Positions 17,467 to 25,786 of a stretch of 64,000 nucleotides of DNA are shown here, one piece after another (the stretch's first letter is position 1; the number at the start of each line of letters is the position of its first letter). This stretch comes from Slackia sp. GTDB lineage: Bacteria > Actinomycetota > Coriobacteriia > Anaerosomatales > Anaerosomataceae. The translations under genes and the position numbers were made by a program. The stretch is from positions 198,119 to 262,118 of the forward strand of contig DYEA01000008.1 in assembly GCA_020725885.1 (NCBI GenBank), read 5' to 3'. The notes under the pieces were generated by a model. That model searched no databases, was not told the origin of the DNA, and saw only the letters and a list, made by a program, of their open reading frames with translations.

Positions 17467-18420
17467 GTGGAAGTCCCGGTGATCGAAGGGCTCGCGATCG
17501 CCGTCCTCATGGGCGGGCGGTCGGCCGAGCGGGCGGTCTCGCTCAACACTGGCGAGCAGGTCATCGCGGCGCTTTCTGAGCGCGGGGCGGACGCGTTCTC
17601 GATCGACCCTGCTGATTCGTCGTTCATCGACGAGCTCCGCTCGCGCCGGCCGGACGTGGTGTTCGTGTGCCTGCACGGCCGGTACGGCGAGGACGGGACG
17701 ATGCAAGGACTGCTCGAGCTGCTCGGCCTGCCGTACGTCGGCTCGGGCGTGCTGGCGAGCGCGCTGGCGATGGACAAGGTCGCGTCGAAGCGCATGTTCG
17801 CAGCGTGCGGGGTGCCGACGCCCGAGTACACTGTCGTGCGGCGCGGCGAGGGATGGAGCGAAGAAGCGCTCGTGGCGGCCGTGGGGACGCGCTGCGTGGT
17901 CAAGCCCGCCTCGGAAGGCTCGGCGATCGGGGTGTCGATCGTCCACGAGCCAGGCGAGCTGGAGGCCGCGATCGCGGCCGCCTTGGAGCACGACGACGTC
18001 GCTCTGGTGGAGCGGTTCGTCGAAGGGGCGGAGGTCACCGTGGGCGTGCTGGGAACGGCGCAGCCGTTCGCGCTGCCGACGCTGGAGATCGTCCCCGAGC
18101 ACGAGTTCTACGACTACGAGTCGAAGTACGTGCCGGGGATGAGCCGCCACATCATCCCGGCCCGCATCTCGGAGACGGCGCGGGAGCGTTGCGCAGAGCT
18201 CGCGGTCGCCGCTCACAGAGCGCTGGGATGCCGCGGCGTGTCGCGGACGGACATCGTCGTCGAGCCGAGCGGCGCCGCCTGGGTCCTCGAAGTGAACACG
18301 ATCCCTGGCATGACGCGCACAAGCCTCCTGCCGGACGCCGCTCGGGCGGCAGGCATCGAGTTTCCCGACCTGTGCGCGTTGCTCGTCGGCTATGCGCTCG
18401 AAGGCCGATCGGGGTCGTAA
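17467..18420 (+). CDS. ddl: D-alanine-D-alanine ligase
   Basis: The 317-residue ATP-grasp enzyme joins two D-alanines for peptidoglycan precursors. Diagnostic segments are LMGGRSAERAVSLNTG near the N-terminus, LHGRYGEDGTMQGLLELLGLPYVGSG, the ATP-grasp KPASEGSAIGVS, and the Mg2+ site EVNTIPGMTRTSLLP. The YDYESKYVPG loop is also typical. GTG at 17467 follows GAGGAGGG. Its 3' end overlaps the convergent histidine kinase gene by 31 bases. Confidence 0.95.
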   Translation: MEVPVIEGLAIAVLMGGRSAERAVSLNTGEQVIAALSERGADAFSIDPADSSFIDELRSRRPDVVFVCLHGRYGEDGTMQGLLELLGLPYVGSGVLASALAMDKVASKRMFAACGVPTPEYTVVRRGEGWSEEALVAAVGTRCVVKPASEGSAIGVSIVHEPGELEAAIAAALEHDDVALVERFVEGAEVTVGVLGTAQPFALPTLEIVPEHEFYDYESKYVPGMSRHIIPARISETARERCAELAVAAHRALGCRGVSRTDIVVEPSGAAWVLEVNTIPGMTRTSLLPDAARAAGIEFPDLCALLVGYALEGRSGS

Positions 18421-20513
18421 GAGCGCTTCGCCGGGCGGACCTTGGCGGTCGCCGGCAGCTCGATGACGAAGCGGGCCCCGCCCCCGGGCGCGTCTTCCAC
18501 ATAGGCGCGGCCGTCGTGCGTCTCTGCGATCGTGCGGACGATGTACAGGCCGAGACCAGCGCCGTCGCTCGCGGCCCCGTCGAGCTGAGTGAACCGCTCG
18601 AAGACGGCTTCGCGTTCGGACGGCGGCACCCCGGGCCCGGTGTCTTCGACTGCGAGGCGCACCCGCGAGCGTGCGCGTTCGACCACGATGCGGATCTCGG
18701 CGTCAGGGGGCGTGTGCTTGACGGCGTTGACGACCAGGTTGTCGAGCGCCTGCCGCAGCCGCTTCGGATCGCCTGCCGCCTCGGCGTGTGACTTGACGAC
18801 GACGGCGACCTCGCGCCCGAACGCCACACGCAGGGCGTTCGCCGCCTGCGTGGCGAGCGCGGCGAGGTCTACCGGGACGACTGTGCTGGGCGCGAGCGCC
18901 TGCTGGGCCCGTGCCGAGTCGAGCAGGTCCTCTACGAGCCCCTGCATGCGGTCGACAGCCTCGCGCATCGCGCTGTTGATGCGGGAGCGCTGCTCGTCGG
19001 ACAGGTCGCGGCCGAGCATGTCGATGTACCCCGACAAGACCGTGAGCGGAGCCCGGAGGTCGTGCGACACCAACGAGATGATCTCGGACCGCAGCTGCTC
19101 GAGGCGGTACTGCTCGGTCACGTCGCGCGCAGAGAGCACGAACGCGTCTGGGGCGGCGGTAGCGTCAGCCCGCACCTCCATCCAGCGCTCGCCGTGGCCG
19201 GGGGCGTTGCAGCGCACCACCACCTCGTTCTCGAGCGCCCGCTCGACGAGCTCGGCCGGAGTCAAGGGCTCGCCCTCGGGCGACGCGATGTCCATCACCG
19301 CGAGCAGCTCGTCGAGCGGCCTGTGCACGATCAGCCCGAGGGGCTGGCCGACGCAGGCGGCGAACGCCGGGTTCGCGACTTCGACCACCCCGCGCTGGAC
19401 CAGCATCTTGGCCTCGGCAGACTCGTCGAGGACGGTGCGAAGCGCCTGCTCGGCGGCAAGCGCCTGCTCGGTCGCCGACGCGAGCTCGCCTTCCCGGCGG
19501 GCCAGCAGGTCGACGAGCTCGTGGACCGTCTTTGACAGCTCGCGGAACTCGGCGGGGAGCATCGGATCGACGGGCGTGCGCTCCTGCGGCGGGGCGCCGT
19601 GGACCGCCCGCAGGCCATCCTCGCGTAGCACGACGAGCGTCTTGTGCAGCGGAGCGACGATGGTGCGCGAGAGCGCGGCGCCGAAGCCGAGCCCGGTGAT
19701 CAGGGAGACGAGGCCCATCAGGAGCGGGAACGACCAGCTCGCGAGGACCGGGTCGCCGCGCAGCGGCTCGGTCAGGACGAGCGCTCCGGCGGGCTGGCCG
19801 TCGATGGCGGTGAGCGTCCCACGGGCCTCGAACGCGTCGCCTCGCAGCCACGATGCTGCGGACTCGAACCCCGGCACCTCGCCCAGAGCGCCTTCGCCGG
19901 AGAAGCGCTCGCTCACCGGCTCGTAGCGCGCGGAGACGCCGAGCGCGTCGCCGAGCGATCCGAGGTCGACGACCCGTGCGACCGCAAGCCAGCCGACCGG
20001 CTTGCTGGACGGTGCCCCGACGATGGGATGCACGGTCGCGATGGCGAGGCCGGACGGGAGCCGTATCACGCCGGCCATCGCGCTGGTGGCCGACGACGTT
20101 GCGGCACGCAGGGCGTCGAGATCCGCATGCTCTCCGAACGAGAACACCGTTGAGCCACGGTCGTCGAGCCACAAGATCGCGTCCGCGTCGGAGCGTTCGC
20201 GCAGCCACGGGTCGAACTCTTCAGCGATGAACGCCGGATCCGGACGCGCGGTGCGCTCGTAGAACTCGTCCCACTCGGCGTACGCGACGGCGTAGGAGTC
20301 CAGCGTCTCGGCTTGCGCGTCAAGGATGGCGCGCGCGGTCACGAGCGTGCGGCGGGCGTCGTGCGCGACCGTAGACTTCGTGAACGAGGCAGCCGCGATA
20401 CGCGTAGCGCCGAACACCACGCCGAACAGAAGCAGGCTTGCGAGCACGACGGTGCCCGAGAGCCGGGCTCGGAGCGTATCGGGCAGCAAGGGCATCCGGA
20501 TCCGCGCACCCAC
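18390..20513 (-). CDS. Sensor histidine kinase (CHASE4-HAMP-PAS-HisKA-HATPase), orphan
   Basis: The 707-residue membrane kinase begins with a transmembrane helix (near 17-42). An extracellular CHASE4-type sensor (AYAEWDEFYE, AILWLDDRG) and a second membrane helix near 255 follow, then a linker/HAMP region, a PAS domain and a complete kinase core: VSHDLRAPLTVL (phospho-accepting His), an N box DNLVVNAVKHTP, VEDTGPGVP and GAGLGLYIVRTI. GTG at 20513 has GGGAGG seven bases upstream. No response regulator is adjacent, so its partner must be encoded elsewhere. The signal is unknown. Confidence 0.9.
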   Translation of the reverse strand: MGARIRMPLLPDTLRARLSGTVVLASLLLFGVVFGATRIAAASFTKSTVAHDARRTLVTARAILDAQAETLDSYAVAYAEWDEFYERTARPDPAFIAEEFDPWLRERSDADAILWLDDRGSTVFSFGEHADLDALRAATSSATSAMAGVIRLPSGLAIATVHPIVGAPSSKPVGWLAVARVVDLGSLGDALGVSARYEPVSERFSGEGALGEVPGFESAASWLRGDAFEARGTLTAIDGQPAGALVLTEPLRGDPVLASWSFPLLMGLVSLITGLGFGAALSRTIVAPLHKTLVVLREDGLRAVHGAPPQERTPVDPMLPAEFRELSKTVHELVDLLARREGELASATEQALAAEQALRTVLDESAEAKMLVQRGVVEVANPAFAACVGQPLGLIVHRPLDELLAVMDIASPEGEPLTPAELVERALENEVVVRCNAPGHGERWMEVRADATAAPDAFVLSARDVTEQYRLEQLRSEIISLVSHDLRAPLTVLSGYIDMLGRDLSDEQRSRINSAMREAVDRMQGLVEDLLDSARAQQALAPSTVVPVDLAALATQAANALRVAFGREVAVVVKSHAEAAGDPKRLRQALDNLVVNAVKHTPPDAEIRIVVERARSRVRLAVEDTGPGVPPSEREAVFERFTQLDGAASDGAGLGLYIVRTIAETHDGRAYVEDAPGGGARFVIELPATAKVRPAKRSYDPDRPSSA

Positions 20514-20577
20514 GTCGGCGCCTCCCGACGGCCGGTTGTCGAACCGATTATCGGTCGAAATGCGCCGTTTGGCAAAG

Positions 20578-23316
20578 TCACGCCGCCGCGGCTGCGGTCG
20601 TGGCGCGCCGCGACCGGGCCGACAGCCGTTTGCCCACGTCGATGAGCGCCGTGGGCACGAGCGCGGCTGCGGCCACCGCCGCCCAGTCAGTGAGCGACAG
20701 CGGCTGAGTCTTGAACACCACTTGCAGCGGCGGCAGGTACACGACAGCCAGCTGGAGCACCAGCGAACCGGCGAACGCGGCGTCGAGCCAGCGGTTCTGG
20801 AGCGAGTACGCGCTGAAGATGCTCCGGGTCTCGGACCGGAACGAGAACGCGTGCAAAAGTTGCGCGAGCGCCATCGCCGAGAACAGCATCGTCTGGGCGC
20901 GCTCGTGCGAGTGGCCTGGCATGACCCACTCGGCCCACGCGTACATGATGAGCCCGGCCACGGTGATGAGCGCGCCGTGCCACACGATCTGGGCCTGCCG
21001 CTTCGGCGCCAGCACGGACTCGCTCGCGTCGCGCGGCGGGCGGTCCATGACCCGCGGCGACGGCGGGTCGACGCCGAGCGCGAGCGCGGGGAAGCCGTCG
21101 GTGATGAGGTTGATCCACAGGATCTGCAGCGGAAGCAGCGCTGGCCGCTCGGCGAAGAACGTCGTCACGAAGATGATCAGGACCTCGGACATGTTGCACG
21201 ACAGCAGGAACAGGATGAACTTCTTGAGGTTGTCGTACACGGCGCGTCCCATGCGCACGGCTTCGACGATGGTCGCGAAGTTGTCGTCGGCGAGCACCAT
21301 GTCGGCGGCTTCGCGCGACACGTCCGTGCCCACGCGGCCCATCGCCACGCCGATGTCCGCGCGCTTGAGCGCGGGCGCGTCGTTCACGCCGTCGCCGGTC
21401 ATCGCCACTACGTGGCCGCGGCGTTTGAGCGCCTCGACGATGCGCAGCTTATGCGACGGGTCGACGCGCGCGAACACGCGCGTGCGCGCGACGGCCTCGT
21501 AGAGCTCGTCGTCGCTCATGCGCTCGAGCTCGACGCCGGTGAGCACGCCGCTGTCCGCGTCCAGCCCGACCTGCTCCGCGATGGCGCGCGCGGTGAGCGC
21601 GTGGTCGCCCGTCACCATGGCGACCTGGATGCCGGCGCGGCGGCAGGTGGCGATCGCCTCAGCGGCTTCGGGCCGTGGCGGGTCGACCAGGCCGACGATG
21701 CCGACGTACGTGAGGTCGCGCTCGACGGCCGCCGCGTCGTCGGCCGCGGCGTCCTCGCCGAGCTCCCGGTACGCGATCGCGAGGGTGCGGTAGCCGTCTG
21801 CCGCGAGCGCGGCGTTCATGGCGAGGAGGCGTTCGCGCAGAGCGTCTTCGAGCGCCACGCGCTCGCCGCGCACAAGCGCGTGCGAGCACAGCCCGAGCAC
21901 GACGTCGGCGCCGCCTTTGACGTACGCGACGTGACGGCCGTCGACGAGGTGCACCGTCGTCATGCGCTTGCGCTCGGAGTCGAAGGGGATCTCCCCGATT
22001 CGGCGCGGCCGCCGCCGGCCTTTCGCGAGCGCGTCCGCGGCAGCGACGAGCGCGGTCTCGGTGGGGTCGCCCACGAGCGCGCCGTCAGCCGTGAAGTGCG
22101 CGTCGTTGCACGACGCGGCGATCTCGAGCAGCAGGTCGAGGTCCGCGTCGTGCGGAGTGGCGTCGTCGGGCTGCAGGGTCCAGTCCGGGAGGACGTCGAC
22201 GCCGTCTAGCCCGACGACGAGACGCCTGACGGCCATCTCGTTCTTGGTGATCGTGCCGGTCTTGTCCGAGCAGATGAACGTGGTCGAGCCGAGCGTCTCG
22301 ACTGCGTGCAGCTTGCGGACGATGGCGTTGTGCTCGGCCATCTTGCGGACGCCGAGCGACAGCGCGACGGTGACGATCGCCGGAAGCCCTTCCGGGATGG
22401 CGGCCACCGCGAGCGAGATCGCTACGAGCAGCGCGACAGTGAGGCGCGCCCGGAACGCCTCGTGCGTGAGCGCGTCGAGAAGCGACGTCTCCCCGGACGC
22501 GTGGTACGCCTGCCACGCGCCGACGGCGAAGACGATCGTAGCGATCGCGAGCACCAGCACGGCGATGCGCTTCCCCACGCCTTTGAGCTCGCGCTGCAGC
22601 GGCGTCGCCTCGTCTTCCTGCGCAGCGAGGAGGTCGGCGATCCGCCCCATCTGCGTGCGCTGGCCGGTCTCGGTGGCGACGAAGCGTCCGCGGCCCACCG
22701 CGACGGTCGTACCGGCGTACACGAACGTCGACCGGTCCCCGAGCGCGCAGTGCTCGTCGCAGTGCGCGTCGGCGTGCTTCGGGGCCGGCCGGCTCTCGCC
22801 CGTGAGCGACGATTCGTCGATCTTCAGCGCGGCGTCCTCGACGAGGCGGCCGTCGGCGGGGACCTTGTCCCCGGCCTCCAGCAGGACGACGTCGCCAGGC
22901 ACGATGTCTGCGGCCTGGATCTCGCGCTCGACTCCGTCGCGCACCACGGTCGCCGTGGGCGCGGCCATCTGCTTGAGCGCCTCGAGCGCCTTCTCGGCGC
23001 GGTGCTCCTGGACGAAGCCGAGGACGCCGTTCAGGAGCAGGATCGCGGTGATCGCCACGGCTTCGAGCGAATGGCCCTCGAGGACCGAGATCGCCACGGC
23101 CGCCATGAGCACCCAGATCATGAAGTCGTTGAACTGCGCGAGGAACTTGCGCCACAGCGGCACCTGGGGCGGAGGCGCGAGGAGGTTCGGGCCGTGCTCG
23201 GCGAGCCGCCGGGCGGCCTCTTCCTCGCTCAGTCCCCGGTCGGGGTCCGTGCCCAGCGCGGCTGCGACCTCCGCGACCGGCATCACGTGCCACGGCTGTG
23301 GAGCAGGTGCGCTCAT
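20578..23316 (-). CDS. P-type cation-transporting ATPase (type II; Ca2+/Mn2+ class)
   Basis: The 912-residue pump has an N-terminal cation-ATPase domain, LTGES actuator loop, the PEGLP signature of membrane helix 4, the phosphorylation site [35 protein letters not shown], and about ten membrane helices, with the C-terminal cation ATPase domain. This is the SERCA/PMR1-like class that moves Ca2+ or Mn2+. The leader carries a yybP-ykoY manganese riboswitch, so Mn2+ export is the best inference. ATG at 23316 follows GAGGAGG. It is downstream of sdaAA on the same strand. Confidence 0.93.
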   Translation of the reverse strand: MSAPAPQPWHVMPVAEVAAALGTDPDRGLSEEEAARRLAEHGPNLLAPPPQVPLWRKFLAQFNDFMIWVLMAAVAISVLEGHSLEAVAITAILLLNGVLGFVQEHRAEKALEALKQMAAPTATVVRDGVEREIQAADIVPGDVVLLEAGDKVPADGRLVEDAALKIDESSLTGESRPAPKHADAHCDEHCALGDRSTFVYAGTTVAVGRGRFVATETGQRTQMGRIADLLAAQEDEATPLQRELKGVGKRIAVLVLAIATIVFAVGAWQAYHASGETSLLDALTHEAFRARLTVALLVAISLAVAAIPEGLPAIVTVALSLGVRKMAEHNAIVRKLHAVETLGSTTFICSDKTGTITKNEMAVRRLVVGLDGVDVLPDWTLQPDDATPHDADLDLLLEIAASCNDAHFTADGALVGDPTETALVAAADALAKGRRRPRRIGEIPFDSERKRMTTVHLVDGRHVAYVKGGADVVLGLCSHALVRGERVALEDALRERLLAMNAALAADGYRTLAIAYRELGEDAAADDAAAVERDLTYVGIVGLVDPPRPEAAEAIATCRRAGIQVAMVTGDHALTARAIAEQVGLDADSGVLTGVELERMSDDELYEAVARTRVFARVDPSHKLRIVEALKRRGHVVAMTGDGVNDAPALKRADIGVAMGRVGTDVSREAADMVLADDNFATIVEAVRMGRAVYDNLKKFILFLLSCNMSEVLIIFVTTFFAERPALLPLQILWINLITDGFPALALGVDPPSPRVMDRPPRDASESVLAPKRQAQIVWHGALITVAGLIMYAWAEWVMPGHSHERAQTMLFSAMALAQLLHAFSFRSETRSIFSAYSLQNRWLDAAFAGSLVLQLAVVYLPPLQVVFKTQPLSLTDWAAVAAAALVPTALIDVGKRLSARSRRATTAAAAA

Positions 23317-23330
23317 CGTGCCTCCTCGCT

Positions 23331-23368
23331 CAAAACGAAAGACCTCCGGCGGCTTCGCCGAAGGTCTT
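23331..23368 (-). terminator. Intrinsic terminator within the Mn2+ riboswitch expression platform
   Basis: Read on the minus strand, AAGACCT (23368-23362) pairs with AGGTCTT (23345-23339), with an inner CGGCG/CGCCG stem. TCGTTTTG follows. The 5' arm shares CCTTCG with the 3' strand of riboswitch helix P1, so hairpin and aptamer exclude each other. Confidence 0.75.
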
Positions 23369-23458
23369 GCGTCGCGTGTCGCGTCGGCAGGACCGGGGCG
23401 TCTGCCCGGGATTGTCGGCCTGCCTCCCTCACATGGGCGAGGGCGCTACTCCCCTTCG
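23359..23458 (-). ncRNA. yybP-ykoY-type manganese riboswitch
   Basis: On the minus strand the 5' part is CGAAGG (P1) followed by the family signature GGAGTAGC (23452-23445). The 3' part is GCAAGA followed by CCTTCG (23364-23359), which closes P1. A central segment with AGACGCCCC lies between. This arrangement is that of the yybP-ykoY family, which binds Mn2+ and controls Mn2+ exporters and P-type ATPases. Because P1 and the downstream terminator share CCTTCG, bound Mn2+ should favour read-through into the ATPase gene. The signature includes the TAG stop codon of sdaAA. Confidence 0.85.
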
Positions 23459-24336
23459 TCACGAGCGCGACGATAGCCGTTGTCGAGCTTCGACGCAAGC
23501 GCCCGGGCCGTCGGGGTGGCGGCAAGGCCGCCGAGCGCGGTCTCTCTCAGCGACGGCGGCAGGCTGCGCCCGACCTGCCCCATCGCGCTGACGACCTCGT
23601 CGAGCGGGATCGGGAACTCGAGGCCAGCGAGCGCCATCTCCACGGCGGCGAGCGCGACAGCGACGGCGGTCGCGTTGCGAGCCACGCAGGGCACCTCGAC
23701 GAGCCCTCCGACCGGGTCGCACACGAGCCCGAGGAGCCCTTGCAGCGCGAAGGCGGCGGCGTGGCCGGCTTGCGCAGGCGTGCCGCCCGCGAGCTCCACG
23801 ACGGCAGCCGCGGCCATCGCGGCAGCGGCCCCGGTCTCGGCCTGGCATCCGCCCGCGGCGCCTGAGAGCGTCGCGCGGGCCGCGATCACGCCGCCGACCG
23901 CTCCGGCGGCAGCGAGCGCACGCACCACGGCGTCGCGGGAAGCGCCGAGCCGCTCGGCTGCGGTCAGCAGCACCGCGGGGAGCACGCCGGAGGCGCCGCC
24001 GGTGGGAGCCGCGACCACGCGGCCCATGCAGGCGTTGACCTCCGCGCCCGCAAGCCCGCGGGCGAGGGCGGCCACGAACGCCTCGCCGGCGAGGCGGGGA
24101 GCCGCGCCGGCGAGCCGCCGGCCGTCTCCTCCGACCAGTCCGGAGCGCGAGCGCAGGTCCTCGGAAAGCCCGCGCTCGACCGCAGCCTCCATCACGGCGA
24201 GCGTTTCGGACAGGCGGGTCAGCACCTGCTCCGGCGTCGTGCCGGTCTCCTCGCACTCGAGCGCGACGGCCGCGTCAGCCAGGGAGCCGTGCTCGGCAGC
24301 GGCTGCCAGAAGGCTCTCGAACGATGCGTACGACAC
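23446..24336 (-). CDS. sdaAA: L-serine dehydratase, iron-sulfur dependent, alpha subunit
   Basis: The 296-residue subunit converts L-serine to pyruvate and ammonia together with SdaAB. Recognisable segments are [21 protein letters not shown], the [13 protein letters not shown] cysteine loop, [19 protein letters not shown] and ARNA; the cysteines hold the [4Fe-4S] cluster. GTG at 24336 lies 14 bases after the sdaAB stop. The last codons (GAA GGG GAG TAG) form the conserved 5' segment of the Mn2+ riboswitch that controls the next gene. Confidence 0.94.
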   Translation of the reverse strand: MSYASFESLLAAAAEHGSLADAAVALECEETGTTPEQVLTRLSETLAVMEAAVERGLSEDLRSRSGLVGGDGRRLAGAAPRLAGEAFVAALARGLAGAEVNACMGRVVAAPTGGASGVLPAVLLTAAERLGASRDAVVRALAAAGAVGGVIAARATLSGAAGGCQAETGAAAAMAAAAVVELAGGTPAQAGHAAAFALQGLLGLVCDPVGGLVEVPCVARNATAVAVALAAVEMALAGLEFPIPLDEVVSAMGQVGRSLPPSLRETALGGLAATPTARALASKLDNGYRRARDEGE

Positions 24337-24350
24337 GGTGTCGCGCCCCC

Positions 24351-25022
24351 TCAGACCGCCGGGACCGATCGGACTTCGAGCACGCCGTCCACGGCGGCGA
24401 TGCCCGCCAGCACCTCGTCCGGGACCGGCTCGTCGGTTTCGATGAGCATGAGCGCACGCGCGCCGCGGCGTTCGCGCGAGACCTGCATCGAGGCGATGTT
24501 GATGACGTCGGCTGCCAGGCGGGCCGTGACCGCGGCGACGACGCCGGGCTGGTCGTGGTGAACCACCACGAGCGCCGGTAGCTCGCCTGAGAGCTCCACC
24601 GGGAAGTCGTCGAGAAGGGTCACGACGACGTCGCCGCCGCCGAGCGAGGAGCCCTGGACGAGGTGCGAGCGGCCGGCTGCGTCGACGAGCTCCAGGCGGG
24701 CGGTATTGGGGTGCGCGTCGCCGAGGTCGCCCGTGACGAACTCGATCTGGACCCCGCTCTCGCGGGCGATGCTGAGCGCGTCGGGCAAGCGCTCGTCGTC
24801 GGGCGCGAACCCGAGCAACCCCGCGGCGATGGCGCGGTCTGTGCCGTGGCCGCGGCCGGTGGAGGCGAAGGAGCCGTGGAGGGTTATGCGCGCTTGCCGC
24901 GGCGTGCCGCCTGCGATGGCGCGGGCGAGCGCGCCGAGGCGGGCCGCGCCGGCGGTATGGCTCGACGAGGGCCCGATCATCACGGGCCCGATGATGTCGA
25001 ACAGGCTGCGTTGGCGCGGCAT
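24351..25022 (-). CDS. sdaAB: L-serine dehydratase, iron-sulfur dependent, beta subunit
   Basis: The 223-residue subunit starts SLFDIIGPVMIGPSSSHTAGAARLG, the beta-subunit signature. It carries LHGSFASTGRGHGTDRAIAAGLLG, and ends in an ACT-like domain (PGVVAAVTARLAADVINIASMQVSR) that may sense serine. ATG at 25022 has no ribosome-binding site. A TACAAT -10 element ends seven bases upstream, so the mRNA is probably leaderless. It precedes sdaAA in an operon. Confidence 0.94.
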   Translation of the reverse strand: MPRQRSLFDIIGPVMIGPSSSHTAGAARLGALARAIAGGTPRQARITLHGSFASTGRGHGTDRAIAAGLLGFAPDDERLPDALSIARESGVQIEFVTGDLGDAHPNTARLELVDAAGRSHLVQGSSLGGGDVVVTLLDDFPVELSGELPALVVVHHDQPGVVAAVTARLAADVINIASMQVSRERRGARALMLIETDEPVPDEVLAGIAAVDGVLEVRSVPAV

Positions 25023-25028
25023 GTGCTG

Positions 25029-25034
25029 ATTGTA
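25029..25034 (-). promoter_or_regulatory. -10 element of a leaderless sdaAB promoter
   Basis: TACAAT on the minus strand (inside TATACAAT) sits six bases before the sdaAB ATG, so transcription should begin at or next to the start codon. The -35 region is poor. Confidence 0.5.
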
Positions 25035-25140
25035 TACCGAGCGCTCGCGAACGCGGCCGGCAGGTTGCCGCCGTGCTCGCGGCAGCGTATGCTCGTGCGG
25101 CGCTTTTGCGCTGTTCAGGCAAGCGGAAGAAGGGACTCGC

Positions 25141-25704
25141 ATGGAAGAGCAGGGAGTGGCTGCCTCAGGCGGCCAGAAGAACGTCGTCATCGCGCTCGTG
25201 GCGGTCGTGGTCGTGCTCCTGGCCGCGATCGTCGGGCTTGTCGTGCTGAGGAAGCCGGCCGCCCCGTCCACGCCGGCGACGCAGGCCGGCGGCGCCGGGA
25301 ACACCGGCGGGACCACGACGGGCAGCACGAGCGGGATGCCGGGGAGCACGAGCACAGACGTGCCGTTCGATCCCAAGACGGCCACCAAGGTGGCTGCGGG
25401 CAAGACGCCGGAGGACCACGTCAAGGCGTACTTCGACGCGGTGCTGAAGGGCGACTACGCGACCGCGTACGCCCTGCTTCCGGCCGACAAGAAGGCCGCG
25501 CAGGACGAGGCGGCGTACGCCGAGCAGGTCAAAGGATACGGCATCACCAAGTACACGATCGACGACGTGAGCGAGAAGGACGGGGAGACCCAGGTGCTCG
25601 CCACCGCGACGATGGCGGGCGGGAGCTTCCAGTACCTCTGGACGTTCGTGAAGGACGGGGACGGCTGGCTGCTGAAGTCCAGGACGCTCCCCGGGATGAA
25701 CTGA
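25141..25704 (+). CDS. Membrane-anchored protein with NTF2-like extracytoplasmic domain
   Basis: The 187-residue protein has a short cytoplasmic start, one transmembrane helix (about residues 15-37, VVIALVAVVVVLLAAIVGLVVL) and a Gly/Thr/Ser/Pro-rich linker. The C-terminal domain of about 100 residues (TPEDHVKAYFDAVLKGDYATAYALLPA ... WLLKSRTLPGMN) resembles the NTF2/DUF4878-like cone fold, often found on cell-surface proteins. Specific function unknown. ATG at 25141 follows GGAAGAAGGG. Confidence 0.7.
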   Translation: MEEQGVAASGGQKNVVIALVAVVVVLLAAIVGLVVLRKPAAPSTPATQAGGAGNTGGTTTGSTSGMPGSTSTDVPFDPKTATKVAAGKTPEDHVKAYFDAVLKGDYATAYALLPADKKAAQDEAAYAEQVKGYGITKYTIDDVSEKDGETQVLATATMAGGSFQYLWTFVKDGDGWLLKSRTLPGMN

Positions 25705-25726
25705 CGCTGACCGCAAGGCGCGGAGC

Positions 25727-25755
25727 GCGGGGGCGGCGGACGACGCCGCCCCCGC
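25727..25755. terminator. Strong GC-rich hairpin upstream of dinG
   Basis: A perfect 12-base-pair stem, GCGGGGGCGGCG (25727-25738) with CGCCGCCCCCGC (25744-25755), has a 5-base loop. It follows the NTF2-like gene by about 20 bases. No T-run follows, so termination is an inference. Confidence 0.5.
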
Positions 25756-25786
25756 TCGCGTCAGAGGCGCGTGGTACCCTTCCGTC

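Noticed and set aside
20326-22209. Plus-strand frame of 627 codons opposite the P-type ATPase
   Set aside because: Antisense of the ATPase gene; composition is Arg/His-rich, as expected of a GC-rich shadow frame.
24337-25122. Upstream extension of the serine dehydratase alpha frame
   Set aside because: It overlaps sdaAB in another frame; the alpha-subunit sequence begins at GTG 24336.
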